From assembly GCA_011033025.1 (NCBI GenBank), contig WFMF01000078.1:373001-437000 (forward strand): a stretch of DNA of 64,000 bases, in the 5' to 3' direction. Numbering within the stretch: position 1 is the stretch's first letter; the number at the start of each line of letters is the position of its first letter. Source of the DNA: Beroe forskalii. Its lineage: Eukaryota; Ctenophora; Nuda; Beroida; Beroidae. Under the pieces are notes generated by a model, which was not told the DNA's origin, did no database searches, and saw only the letters and a program-made list of their open reading frames with translations. A program made the translations under genes and the position numbers. Positions 11,396-23,000 of this stretch are shown here, piece by piece.

Positions 11396-13636
11396 CAACT
11401 CCCCAAATTAGGGTTACTACGAGGACTCCGACATTTCATCGGTATCTGAGCCAGGTACTTCTAGTTCCTAAGCAATGACACAGGGAGTAGTATGTCCCCT
11501 TTTGCCTTGTGTTCATTCATCATGTTTACGAATAGAACACCTAGTTGCTATTCCTTACTATTTTCATCCTTGATATCGTTTCTCAGATGCAATCATTCCC
11601 ACTATTGCCCCGAATGATTGCTTCCGATATAAGCTCTGAAAGTCTCAGTTCCGATAGCTCCTGCCGATGGCATGAATTGATTGGTCACGTGGTAGAATCA
11701 CTCACGTACTGTATACACCACTGTAAATGCACTGCATACTACTCATAAAAACACACAGGTTATGACTGAGAGATGGTATAATATGTGCACTGATGAAAAT
11801 AGGCGATGTTAAGATGACGTCATTATCATAGCGCAACGTAGTAAGTTGATGAAGTTTCCCCGCTTATTTTTCCCTGGCGAGGTTTAGTTTTGTGAGTTTA
11901 GAGGAGTCAGTTCTACTCGCTAAGTGCTCCGTGTTCATTATAAAGATCGAGTCTGACAAGCACGCCGACAATTTAGACAATCGTTCTCCCTATTCACTGT
12001 ATTGCACGATAATCTGTACGCGATAATGGGATCAGTCTGTCACACTCAGGTCAGTTTATAATGATAGACGTGGGTCTGTGTCACTGTTGTAGGGCGTTCT
12101 CAGAGTTCAGCTGTCACTATATTTATAGCTGATTGGTGAAGGGTGAGCTGATCAGGAAATTGTTCATGCGATGAGTCCCATTTTTCTGGCTCCTCCATTA
12201 TGATTTCTGACCTTTTTGACTTTCGACTTTCGACTTCTTCGAATTAATTCATTCTACACATTTCTTACTGGCTATTCGTTCGAAAAAATATTTCATATGC
12301 GATGAATGTATTTCCACCTGGTCAACTTTCCGTTCGTCATGATTGTACCGTTCATACTTATGTCCTTTTCGTCTAAAAAATACATTTTCAATTGAGTAAT
12401 GGTTGGTTGATATCAGCATATGGGACGATTAATTTCACGCTCATTATACAAAAACGAAAGCAAATACTTTCACATAATAGTTCTCTAACAAATGCCCGTT
12501 TCTCCTCTATTATTTCTCGCCGCATTGATATCAAACAAAGCCATGATCATGTTTTAATATTTTAATAACCTCAACACGGATATATCGTAAATCGTCTGTT
12601 TGTGGCTGTCCGCGCCACCCACGCGTGTTACGTACAACTAAATTTCAAAGGCTCGTATTGGAGCTAATACGTCACTAATTCACCATCCTGAACTGTCATA
12701 GTTAAGTCACCTTCAATCGTCCATCAGTTGTTAGGGCTATACCTAGAGAGATACCAGGGGTAATTCAATGACTCAATACAAGAACTATATTGACCTGTGT
12801 TATAAATATACCCCTTGTGTTATATCGGGTTAATTATCAGGCATACTTCACTCTAATCTCTGTCTTGGTGTAGTGTCTAGCAACCAGACAGTTTCGTGGT
12901 CCTATAGAGTAACCCTCTGGTTCGATGCTTTCGATCCTGTTTATAAGTCAAGTGATGTCAAAAGAGAAAAGGCTGATTACTGTCTTGGTTAAAGTTAGTT
13001 TTTAGAAACCAGAAAACTCATCCCGCTGCTTCTCATCTGCCCTAGCGGGACAGAGGGAGGGCAACTCTCCATCTGCCCTAGCGGGAGAGAGGGAGGGCAA
13101 CTCTCCAATCTCCGTTAGAAAATCCTGCTGGGACGTGCTACGTATGTTAACTTGATAGGTGTCCCTGGGTGCTAGATCGTGGACCGTTGCTTCTTTTGAG
13201 TCCTATTTAATTGTTACACTTGAAGTTAACCCAACAAACATCACATATCTAAAACTAAATTACTTGAGGTTCTTCATTGCTACCTTATAAACCTGTTTCA
13301 ATGTTTTAACACACATCTATACACAGTAAACACTTGAACAAAAAACTCGGTACCGAACTAGGAACATCACAATCAGGTACAATGAATTTCTAAGAAATTA
13401 AAAGTAATGATTATTATGGCGCCCAGTTCCTATACAAGAAAAAGAAGGGAGCTTAATATTAGTCATTTGCTGCGTCTTTCCCAGCTTTGTTTGGAACTTT
13501 GGACCCCTGCGTCCCGGGTCCCCGCGGCGGCATTGCCCCATTTCGGGAACTCGGGGACAAAGGATCTGAGCTATTGAAGCTATAAGGCGTGGTGAATACT
13601 TTTTTAATTTGTTTCTATTTTGCAAAAAACCTTCTC
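11396..13636. other. Intergenic, no gene supported
   Basis: No splice-consistent coding sequence seen. A 36-bp unit (CATCTGCCCTAGCGGGA...) is tandemly doubled at 13034-13106. Isolated TGACGT words occur near 11815. Confidence 0.4.
13034..13106. repeat. 36-bp tandem duplication
   Basis: Two copies of a 36-bp unit beginning CATCTGCCCTAGCGGGA and ending GGCAACTCTC, differing by about two bases. Confidence 0.8.
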
Positions 13637-13742
13637 ATTGTTTTACAACGGAGCCGAAGTTATTTCTTTAATCAGACTACTTTCCACTGTACCGGAGAGT
13701 CGTTTGATTGGAGAAAATAATTCAGCTCCGTTGTGAAACAAT
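13637..13742. mobile_element. 106-bp hairpin MITE
   Basis: Terminal inverted repeats of about 27 bp: ATTGTTTTACAACGGAGC at the left and its near complement GCTCCGTTGTGAAACAAT at the right, around a 50-bp centre. Too short to code; the size fits a minimal MITE. Confidence 0.7.
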
Positions 13743-14746
13743 CGATAGTATCCAGTGCCAAATAGATGGAGGGCAGAAATAAAAGTATTTTGGTAATGAA
13801 TTAGCAAAAATGCTGCAAACGGTTAGGTCTGAAATAAACGGGTGGTGACGGGTAATATAACTTTTTGCACAAAAACAATTAATTTATCCATCAATCAGAA
13901 CAACAATTAAGCAGCTATTCAAATCAGTATAATTATTAATGATGGCGTGCGCGCGATCAATCATGCACGTGCAACTATATAGCAACCATTGTTACGCGCA
14001 TTGTCTCTCACGGTATCATCTACATTTTCCACTTCATATTCCGAGCTGTCATGTTTGCAAAAACGTCGCGCGCGCTTAAATCAAAATGACAAATGTTGAC
14101 GATGTCAAAATTTCATTCGGTAGCGCGCGTATTTTTTTCGTATTTAACAACACTTATCCAGATTCCAGACCTGGTGTTGACATTTCATGTCGCGTATGTT
14201 CGAAAAAAATGCGCGTATTTTTATCCAGAAGCGAATGCGCCGTATTTTTGGTGCGATTTTTCACGTATTTAACAACCCTGCCCGTGAGTGCGATTATAAT
14301 TCCCTGTAGAGTCTTTCTGAGTGTAGGAAAAAGGCTCTCAGCCTCCGGTGCACTTGGTCCCAGGACACAGGAGGCTGAGAGCACGTGAGAAGCAGTCGTT
14401 CTGTACTGGGTTTTACTACTCCAGGACCCAGGGTAATAAAACCCAGTACACAGAACTACTGTTCCCCTTCCCTATGATTGGTCCCTATGGTCTTGTGTCT
14501 CACTGCGGTTGGTTCTTCTTCAGCTACTATAGTTGTACTTTGAAACGCTCAATTCCCATTATGATGTTTCTGACCTTTTTAGCACCGGTACGGGAATAAA
14601 GTCACAATAACTTTCAATTGTTCCGACTAAAATTCTTCGGCGCCTAATCTTGTAGAACAATGAATTGGTTATTCCAAGAGTTTCCAATTGTCAGCCGAGT
14701 TCAGTGAATTAATATTAATATTAATATTAATATTGTGGGGCTAAAC
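13743..14746. other. Intergenic with two small hairpins
   Basis: Two stem-loops stand next to each other: GCTCTCAGCCTCC pairing with GGAGGCTGAGAGC (14331-14382) and CTGTACTGGGTTTTACTAC pairing with a near complement (about 14402-14452). Just upstream, CGTATTTAACAAC occurs twice (about 14137, 14264). An ATT/TAA run (AATATTAATATT...) sits at 14711-14735. This probably includes the upstream control region of the gene at 14851. Confidence 0.5.
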
Positions 14747-14754
14747 TATATAAT
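14747..14754 (+). promoter_or_regulatory. Probable TATA box of the secreted-protein gene
   Basis: TATATAAT lies about 97 bp upstream of the ATG at 14851, which would put the transcription start near 14780 and give a short 5' leader. A weaker TATAATAC lies at about 14803. Position-based inference. Confidence 0.4.
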
Positions 14755-14850
14755 TGAGCTGTTTTCTTTCCATCATCTGATTATTTACACTCTCTTGCAC
14801 AGTATAATACACTGTAATCTCCGCAACAGATTCAGTTCTCAAGCATCAAC

Positions 14851-16047
14851 ATGAAGACTTTTAGCATATTTCTCGTTGTTATCCTCGCCTTCACTGCAGC
14901 CCTTGCAGCTCCTCCTCCAGATGATAGGAAGAGTGGACAGCCTCTCGTGGAAGAAATGGAAGAGTTGCTCTCTAAGGTTCCGGAGAAGGTGAAAGAAAGG
15001 ATCAGGAACTTTGCGAAAAAAGGAAAGTATCCTATCGCAAGAGCCATCGTTAACACTGTTTTGGTGCGATCTTGCATGGACGAAATGAGAGGCAAAGTTG
15101 CTAACCTTGTAGAAAACGGAGAGCTTCGTGGGGTATTGAAAGCCAAACTCCTGGACTTCGTAACCAAGTACACTGATGAAGAATTGAAGGAAAAAATAAA
15201 GGAAATAATTGCAGAAATTCCTCAGGAAGTCAAGGATCAGGCAAAAGAGAAAGTCAAAAGCAATTATGAAATTTCATCTGAAAGACTCGAAGAGCTGAAA
15301 GAAAAAATCAAGAACTTTGCCAATAGTGATGGCGATGAAACCTTCAAGGAAAGATTGACAAATCTCCTCACTAATACTCCTGAAGAAGTCAAAGACAAGG
15401 TCGATGAATTTGTGGAAAAAAGTGATGGAGATTTCCCCATCTTGAGATTCATCATCAGGCGGTTTATGATGCGAACTTGCATGGACAGAGCGGAGGAAAA
15501 AATTACTAAGTCTGCCGCAAAAGGGCCAAAGTTTCCTATCGCAACAGCCATCATTAAGACTGTTTTGGTGCGATCATGCATTGAAAAGATGAGAGGCAAA
15601 GTTACTGGCCTTGTAGAAAAAGGAGAGCTTCGTGGGGTATTGAAAGCCAAACTCCTGGACTTCGTAACCAAGTACTCTGATGAAGAATTGAAGGAAAAAA
15701 TAAAGGAAATTATTGCAGAAATTCCTCAGGAAGTCAAGGATCAGGCAAAAGAGAAAATGGAAAGCATTAATGAAATTTCATCTGAAAGACTCGAAGAGCT
15801 GAAAGAAAGAATCAAGAACGTTGCCAATAGTGATGGTGATGAAACCTTCAAGGAAAGATGGACAGATCTCCTCACTAACACTCCTGAAGAAGTGAAAGAC
15901 AGAGTCGATGAATTTGTTGAGGCAAGTGATGGTGAATTCCCCATCTTGAGATTCATTATCAGTAGGTATATGATGAAAACATGCGTGGCCACAGCGGAGG
16001 AAAAAATTGCTAACTTTTGGGAAATGAGACAGAAAGTTGAAGCATAA
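14851..16047 (+). CDS. Secreted, charged, internally duplicated helical protein (398 aa)
   Basis: Single open frame of 398 residues with ATCAACATG at the start (A at -3). Residues 1-20 form a clean signal peptide (MKTFSIFLVVILAFTAALA, then APPPDD), so the product is secreted or enters a secretory granule. The mature part is rich in K and E and predicted helical. It consists of a 168-residue (504-bp) unit present twice. Within each unit a helix-turn motif of the type LLxxxPEEVKDxVxEF recurs, and a (F/Y)PIxxxII...RxC segment occurs twice, giving four single cysteines in the repeats (about C75, C210, C243, C378). The two DNA copies are nearly identical over 15061-15280 and 15565-15784, so the duplication is recent or kept alike by gene conversion. 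I do not recognise the family. A structural, storage or defence protein of the body fluids is possible, but this is a guess. No intron interrupts the coding region. Confidence 0.85.
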   Translation: MKTFSIFLVVILAFTAALAAPPPDDRKSGQPLVEEMEELLSKVPEKVKERIRNFAKKGKYPIARAIVNTVLVRSCMDEMRGKVANLVENGELRGVLKAKLLDFVTKYTDEELKEKIKEIIAEIPQEVKDQAKEKVKSNYEISSERLEELKEKIKNFANSDGDETFKERLTNLLTNTPEEVKDKVDEFVEKSDGDFPILRFIIRRFMMRTCMDRAEEKITKSAAKGPKFPIATAIIKTVLVRSCIEKMRGKVTGLVEKGELRGVLKAKLLDFVTKYSDEELKEKIKEIIAEIPQEVKDQAKEKMESINEISSERLEELKERIKNVANSDGDETFKERWTDLLTNTPEEVKDRVDEFVEASDGEFPILRFIISRYMMKTCVATAEEKIANFWEMRQKVEA

Positions 16048-16529
16048 ACTGTGCACATAGCAGAGTCATTGAGAAAGACGCAAGTAGAAAGAGCATAGAC
16101 AATAGTTTTGCATGTATCCTAAGTTTGAAATTGCTTATTTTTCCACATTTTTGCCTTGGATTGATATTCATTTTTTGAGTGGACATCGAGAATAAGTAAA
16201 GAAGATACTATGTTAATTTTATCTATAATATTCGATTAGTGAACTTATTTTGTTTCATTTATGTATGCTAATATAACACTAACAAATTTGACTCAATTTC
16301 TGCATTCTATTTGATTGACCTTCATTGATTTAGGCCCTAAATCTAATTTTCTTTAAACTGATAATTTCAGATTTGGTATGTGATCGCAATTCAATAAGAA
16401 ATCTAAGCGAGAGACTCAAAGTGAAATTTCGATGAAAATTTTATCTGCCTGTATTATGGTATGATGGTTTATATATCATCAAAATATCTATTCACTGAAG
16501 CTCTGCTGACGGATCCCAGGCCCCTGCAA
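16048..16529 (+). other. Probable 3' UTR and spacer
   Basis: AT-rich. No canonical AATAAA is seen close to the stop; AATAAG variants occur near 16190 and 16393. Nothing else recognised. Confidence 0.35.
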
Positions 16530-16763
16530 CGGGTCAGGGACGGAAGTTCGACCACCCAGAAGTAGGAAATTCTCAAGTCTCACTGCCTGTCGAACTTCCG
16601 GGCGTCAACAGACTGAAGTCTGACAGCCATAAGTTCGACAGCGGGATCAGGTGTCGAACTTCCGGTCGTCAACAGACTGAAGTCCGACAGCCCTAAAGCT
16701 CGACAGTGTCTAACTTCTGGGTTGTCTAACTTCTGGGTTGTCGAACTTCCGTCTCCCAACCCG
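16530..16763. mobile_element. MITE with GACGGAAGTTCGAC ends and internal repeats
   Basis: Left end CGGGTCAGGGACGGAAGTTC pairs with the right end GTCGAACTTCCGTCTCCCAA. Inside, a ~60-bp unit (GTCGAACTTCCGG, then CGTCAACAGACTGAAGT, then CGACAGCC) occurs twice in tandem (about 16591-16715), followed by doubled GTCTAACTTCTGGGTT. All internal repeats are variants of the terminal GTCGAACTTCCG word. Confidence 0.6.
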
Positions 16764-18089
16764 CTTCAACATTACCGCATGATTTGCTGCAGTGTGGCCT
16801 TCCAGAGCCTAAAGCACTGCCACCCCTCTCCACTGGGCTATTTGCACCTTCCCCCACTCCTGAGATTGACCCCACTCTAAATCGTCTTCAGTCGTGTGAC
16901 ACACAGAGAAATAGCCATTTGACTTTTAAAAAACTGGTCACGTGACCTAGCAAATGTACGTCTCCTCATCATCAGGCTCCCGATAGTAATGGCTCGTCTA
17001 GATAGATTAAACATTATCCTATCATTCTACCGCCTCCTATTGTTAATACCGCCCCTACTTAATAGACCAGCGTATATACATGTGTCCTTTTAACGATGAC
17101 GATCTTTATTATACGTTCAAAATTATCCATATTTCACAACACAAGTATTAAAAGTTTGCTTGATTGCTTGTGGAACGCGTTTGCATGATAGAAATTAAAA
17201 TCTGTAAAGCAGTGTTGATTTTTTATCTACTTAGTTTAAATTTGAATGGTTTTTGTCACTGCAGTGTCTGTGCGAGTCGTGAATCACCGACTTTCATTGT
17301 TTTGCGAAAACGTGAAGGAAAGTAAACGTAGACAACGATCAAAGAGAAGTCGTTTTAACCTCGTAGTTTTAATCTCAATCCTTTTCAAAGCTGACTTTTA
17401 TAGCTGATAGCTTCAAAAGTGAACCGAAAAAAGTGAACCGAATGTGTTTTTTGTATTTCTCGGAAAAATACATCCTGACGCTTTTTTATGATAAAAATAC
17501 GCTTGATTTATAAACAAAAAGCCTGTACAATAGTGCAGAAGAAACATCTGCTTGTAAACCATGAGTTGTCCTTGAATAACCGCCCATATCTTTATTCGTT
17601 TCTCCATTGCTGTGAATAATGAATAGTGAATACTCCTAGTTTCCGATTCTTTAGGTATAAAAACTTCCATGCAGAAGGTATCAGACCTATTATTTTCCAG
17701 GTATTTTGTAGCAGGGACCGGACAATGATCTGCATGCACAGGGTGCTTGGTCTGAATAATGTACCAGGCAACATCTCCATTTCACGCTCCATTTCAAATA
17801 CTTTTCATGGTGTGGCTGTACTAAGTTACCGGTTTCTTGCTCCTCTCCTCAGACAATGATTAGTACCCCTGAATACAGTTATCTGTTGTTATAGAGTTCT
17901 CTTTTTATATTCCCCTCCCTCATAACCAGCAGAGAAGTCATTAAGATCCCAAAATCTTTGTTCCAGGTTTCTAATTCCTCGTGTGTTACTTCAGTACAAT
18001 TAGAAATTGGGCCTGGTTGGCTTGGATCTTAGGGAACGTTATCAAATATCTTCATTCGTCTGTTCATATGTCTTCTAGAGTCTTACCTA
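16764..18089. other. Intergenic, no gene supported
   Basis: Short overlapping frames on both strands near 17413-17860 lack splice signals and codon consistency. No repeat recognised. Confidence 0.35.
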
Positions 18090-18286
18090 CCTTAGGTGTA
18101 TTTATGTGGGATGAAATTTCGGTGTTTCAAATTTTGGTAAGTTGAAATTATGGGGATTTTTCAAGTTTTTACTCTTGTTAACATAATATGATAATGACGT
18201 CAAGTCGAAATTTCATGGTGGGTGATAAAATGGGGATTTTTCTGAAAATCCCCAAATTACAACCTTTATAAATAAACCGCCTAAGG
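18090..18286. mobile_element. TA-flanked MITE (CCTTAGG ends)
   Basis: Ends CCTTAGGTGTATTTATG and the complement of CCTTAGGCGGTTTATTTAT, flanked by TA at 18088-18089 and 18287-18288. Inner copies of ATGGGGATTTTT and AAAATCCCCA add further inverted pairing. About 197 bp, no coding capacity. Confidence 0.7.
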
Positions 18287-20026
18287 TAGTCATATCTACA
18301 GAATAGATACATTTTAAGATGTGGGGGCGCTATTTTGGGCCAAAAATATCGAAGATTGCCAAAACAGCCCTCAAAAAGCCATGGCGTTGCCCACTACCCC
18401 ATTATATGCTCTAATGATAAAGAATGCATTGATCACTACATTCATATTCTATAATTACTTGCATATTCGTATGTATGAAGATGATTAATTCCCACCATCT
18501 TTGTTCTCAGATGCATATTAAAATTATCATCAGATAAATATTAGAATATTCCCTCTCCCATCTGCCTACCGCCGGCTTGTTGAGTATGTGAATGCTGATA
18601 AGTATCACCATGAATCGAGCTTTACCATCCATCTATTGTTTTTTGCTCGAGAATCATATCACTTCTCGTCTAACATTATTTTCTCGTCTAACATCATTTT
18701 CTTGCATGAACGTCGCTCTTTTCCTTCCTTATCCACAATTTGTATCAGATTATTCGACTAACTTACATGATTATTGATTTTACTCGACCTTGTGAGTGTT
18801 CTTGTATATTTGGCTGCCGTAACGTACTATTTTCGAAACATTGTAAGGATTGCGAATGCTCGGCTAACTTTTAACTAAATCCCCTTAGCAGGGGATGGAG
18901 AGAATGCCTGGACTGGGAGTCAGTTAGAAGTATCGGAGCTACAACCAACTCAAGGAGGACTGGGCACACCGATATCAGCCCCGACAACTAGAGGTCTAGG
19001 TACGGTAAGAGTTTCCTTTTAAAAGTTAAATTTTATGTACATTTTAATTGATTTCAACGAAAGTTACTCTGATGGGATGTTGGTTGCAGTGAAATGTGCC
19101 ATATACCATGAACATGGCATCTAATGTGGCATTACGGCACGGGAGGATGCTTTGATCTCTGCTTAGACCGTTTAATTCCTCTTCCGCCTGATTTCTCCCT
19201 AACATCTGCACCAGGTGACATTACCTTGTACTATTTGCGACATTTAGGTCGGTTCTCACAGAAGATGTTTGTTAAACGATCTTCCTTCTCCTCCTTTTCC
19301 TACGTCAAGCAATGTCTGTAGAGTCCATTATTTCCTAAGCCTTCCACAAATAGCTCTTTCATATTGTTCCGTCTTACGAGTTGCAGCGAACTATTTTATT
19401 CTCTGATTCCTTGCCAGTGTTCGCCGCTCATTAGTGTTTTCATTTCCATTTAATATCCCATGAGAGAGAAGGAGAGGGAGGGAGTTTGAGTCTCGGGAGT
19501 TACGTTAGCTCCCTGCGATGGCAGTACTTTCTTACTGCCCGCTGATTACCAACTCCTGTTCATTAGTTCATTGTACGCAGTGTGTCTATTTGTGTGTTTG
19601 AGCGTGCTGCCCGAGCCTACTACAAGCGGTGGATCAAATATTCCGAGTCTTTGATAATCACGCATCGCGGATATCCGATACAATTATATACCCCCGGTTG
19701 ATCACTTTCTCTTTTTTTGGTATCCTTGTAGAGATGATTGCTGGTTCTACAGAAGAGTCTGTAGAGTTCATGTTTTTGGTTGCTTTTCTTACCTCATAGT
19801 ATTCTTGTCTGGGTTGCCATGGTTATAAATCATCTATCACTAGCGGACCAGTCATTTTCCTCTTAGCTCACTTCCCTCGCATATGCAGTTTATTATTTAG
19901 CTGCTTCCGAATATTCTGTTGATTTGTTGGACTTCTCCGAAAAATCGAAACTCGAGTATTTGCTTTATTCCCTCCCATGAAATTAATTAAGCCTGTAATT
20001 CTGAGAACTCTCGACACTAACTGTGA
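18287..20026 (+). other. Upstream region of the NSUN7-like gene
   Basis: No firm coding exon. A possible leader exon lies at about 18897-19013: it follows CCCCTTAG, has an open frame, and ends at ACG|GTAAGA. The frame before the ATG at 20027 is closed by TGA at 20024, so that exon would be untranslated or belong to another transcript. Confidence 0.35.
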
Positions 20027-23000
20027 ATGACTCTTGATTTCCTGTGCCGCATTGATGAAGACTCCTCCTCTGTGAATGACGAGTCAGAGTGTCCCGTCTC
20101 CCTGCACTCGGAAGACCAGCTGTCAGAGAAGGAATCGTGTCCCTCAGTCTCTTCAAACACCGAGGCTAACAGCGAGCTTTCCTCCTCCTTCTGCAGCGAT
20201 GGTTCCGGCAACAACACTGCAGACTTCTGTCATGTCCGCTTCTCCATTGACGAGGGGATGGTGCTGCCCTCGCGTGCGAGGCGGAAGTCGCGGGTCTTCA
20301 ACACAGTCTCCCTCCCGCACGCCCTGAGAGTAAAGCAAAGCCCGCTGGACGGGTACCTCCTGCATATCCAGAACCTGGGGACAGCTCTGGAGTTGTGGCG
20401 CCAGCTCTCCGGACACGTCGGAGCCGTCACCCGGACTCCGCTCAAGAAGTCCGGTCTGGTGACGAGCATGCAGAGCTACGAGCGACTCCGCACCAGGATG
20501 GTCTACCTCCTTGAGTTCAACAGGACCCTCTTCCCGGAGACGCGCAGAGAGCGCAAGGCGCGGGTTGCGAACTCCAACGCGGCCAGTAGACGGCACTCCT
20601 ACGCCTCGTGGCAGCTGATTGAGAAAAACGCGGCGCGGGAGCAGCGCCGTCTGCGGGAGTTGGTGGGGGATGTGGAGAAGCGGCGCTCAGACCTCGCCGT
20701 CACGCCCATCCGATACAACCTCCGGTCTCCGGGGGCGTGCGAGAAGTGCGCGCATGGAACCTGCACGTGCGAAGCTAACCGGGACATTGTATCAGCTCCC
20801 TTGCCGAAGAGATCCTTCCCTAATCTCGTAGAGCTGAGGAAAATGAGGAAACGCAAACAAGTGCGATATTATCTGTTTATACATGGCACTGAGCCAGATA
20901 TGTTTGAGCATTCGTACGAATATAAGAGGAAATTTCATCTTCGTGTATTCCCATTGAAGTTATCTAAGATATAAGAGCATCATGGAAGTTAATATTTCTT
21001 CATTGTCCTTTAATTTTAACCCCTAACGTCTGTTTTTCAGTCGAAGGCGCCATACACTCCGACCCTAGCCGAAATGGTGGAGATTCTGCGACCTACAGCT
21101 ATAGGGAGGCTGGAGGAGCTGAGTCAGGAATCACTCTCCCTCTCAGAATGTGGTACGTTTTCAGTGCCCTTATTTTCTTTATTTCATTATTTTTTCGACA
21201 GTATGCGCGATAATGTTAATTAGGGATTGTTCACATATTACGTAATCACCTAGAGGGGGGAGGGGGTTTCCGAATGATTACGTTACATGTTATTGTAACA
21301 AATACAACTACTGTAAACTTGATTACGAGGGGGGGGGAGGGTGAAATCGGCCAAAAATTGATTACGTAATATGTGAACGATCCATAGAATGATGACAATA
21401 TTGTAAGCTGATAATTAATTTGATGTCATCGACGATCCAGGCCCCTTGAAATGCATCCTTGCATATTAGCATATTATAAGCTCCTCGCAAATCATACTTT
21501 TTTTCGGTTCTGCAATTGTTTCAGTATCTATTTTACTCGGCTTTGCTTCATGCTTACTGGGTTAATTAATTAACACCCTTATCAGCACACATCAGCTTAT
21601 CAAACTTGGCGTTCATCGCGCGAGATTCAATGCTCTAATTTGAAATCTGCTGGAACCTCATGCAATCAGAGTCACATAGCATATTTGTTGTAATACTTTG
21701 TTATGTATATTTGTAACTATAAAAGCGAGACTCAGGTTAATTTCATAGCTTATTCTGTGTGCAGCTCATATCGACTGATCCCCTCAGTGATACTTGGCGA
21801 TCTTACTACTACTACTATATCAGTTTAATATGTTAACAAAAGCTCGAGATGATGGAGCCATCATTGCTCCTGCATAAACAGGAAGTTCTGTATGAACCCC
21901 ACGGACCTTTGAGACCCTCATTTTGACAAGCATGTTGTGTTATGATTGTTTTATCATCGTCACATGACCTCCCGGCAGCTCATATCTGATTCAAAAAGAC
22001 ACGGTCTGATCATTTCATGACGACTGCTACGTAGAGTCATGAGACGTTACCATAGCAACTGCATGTTACTACCACGTGACAGGCACGTGAGCACAACAAC
22101 ACGACTAGACTCTTGTTCAGCTGTGATTAAAACTACTTCAGTAAGGATTAATTACTGGCAGCAACAGAGACCTCGATGTGCATAATATGTTCTCATATTT
22201 TACGGTGGCATTGTTTTTTGTGCTGAACGTCTTTGTAAACATGTTGCAACGAATGAACTCGAAGCTTCAAAATGGCTTCTGGGATATTAAGGACTGGAAT
22301 GATTTCGTTTGGATATTCATGAATCAAGGTACACGTGTTCCATTTTGTAATCATGAACTTGGTTCATTCTCCACAGCCTCAGTGAAACTGCTTCGCGTTT
22401 CAGAGTCCGCTTGATTCAGAACTTGTGTTTCACACTCAGCTCTGTGTTTCAGATCCACAGCCGCAGTTTGAAGAAGTTAACACGATTCAGCGGACAAAAC
22501 GCCTGCTGCCGTACAATCACAGGGTAATGCTGGCTGCCAGTGTATACCTCGAATACATTCAGGTATGATTCATCTCGTTTTACCTAGCTTTATATCTCGG
22601 TATGTTAGGCGGCTGTAACGCTCAACGGTCGATCGAATGGAATTGGTCGATCGATCAACTCCATTTGAACAATTGATGTATTTTACTGGTCCCTAATGAC
22701 TTGAATCGTGTTTAAATGAGCAATATTTAGTTGTTACCATACTAGCTCAAAGATTTTATATTTAAAACACATCAGTCGATCAAATGGTGTTGATCGATCG
22801 ACCAATTCCATTCGATCGACCGACGATCATTACGGGCGCCTAATCATTACTCCGTTTGGGTTTTTGTTGTCTGAAGAGTTTTCCAATGAACTTTCTTATT
22901 TGTTTTTCAATATTTAAACCCTTCACCTCCAATGAGTGTCACCCCTAATTAGCTCCTTACCCTCAAATAAGTATTTGAACCCTGACGAATGTCAGAACCT

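Noticed and set aside
12915-12930. GGTTCGATGC resembling a tRNA B box
   Set aside because: No A box at the right distance and no cloverleaf could be drawn by eye.
13398-13625. 75-residue minus-strand frame with a GC-rich centre
   Set aside because: No splice signals, no homology recognised, and no neighbouring exon.
18897-19013. Possible first coding exon of the NSUN7-like gene
   Set aside because: It has acceptor- and donor-like ends and an open frame, but the frame before 20027 is closed by TGA and no in-phase acceptor was found. Kept only as a possible leader exon.
20153-20596. 147-residue minus-strand frame over NSUN7 exon 1
   Set aside because: Shadow of the GC-rich coding exon on the other strand.
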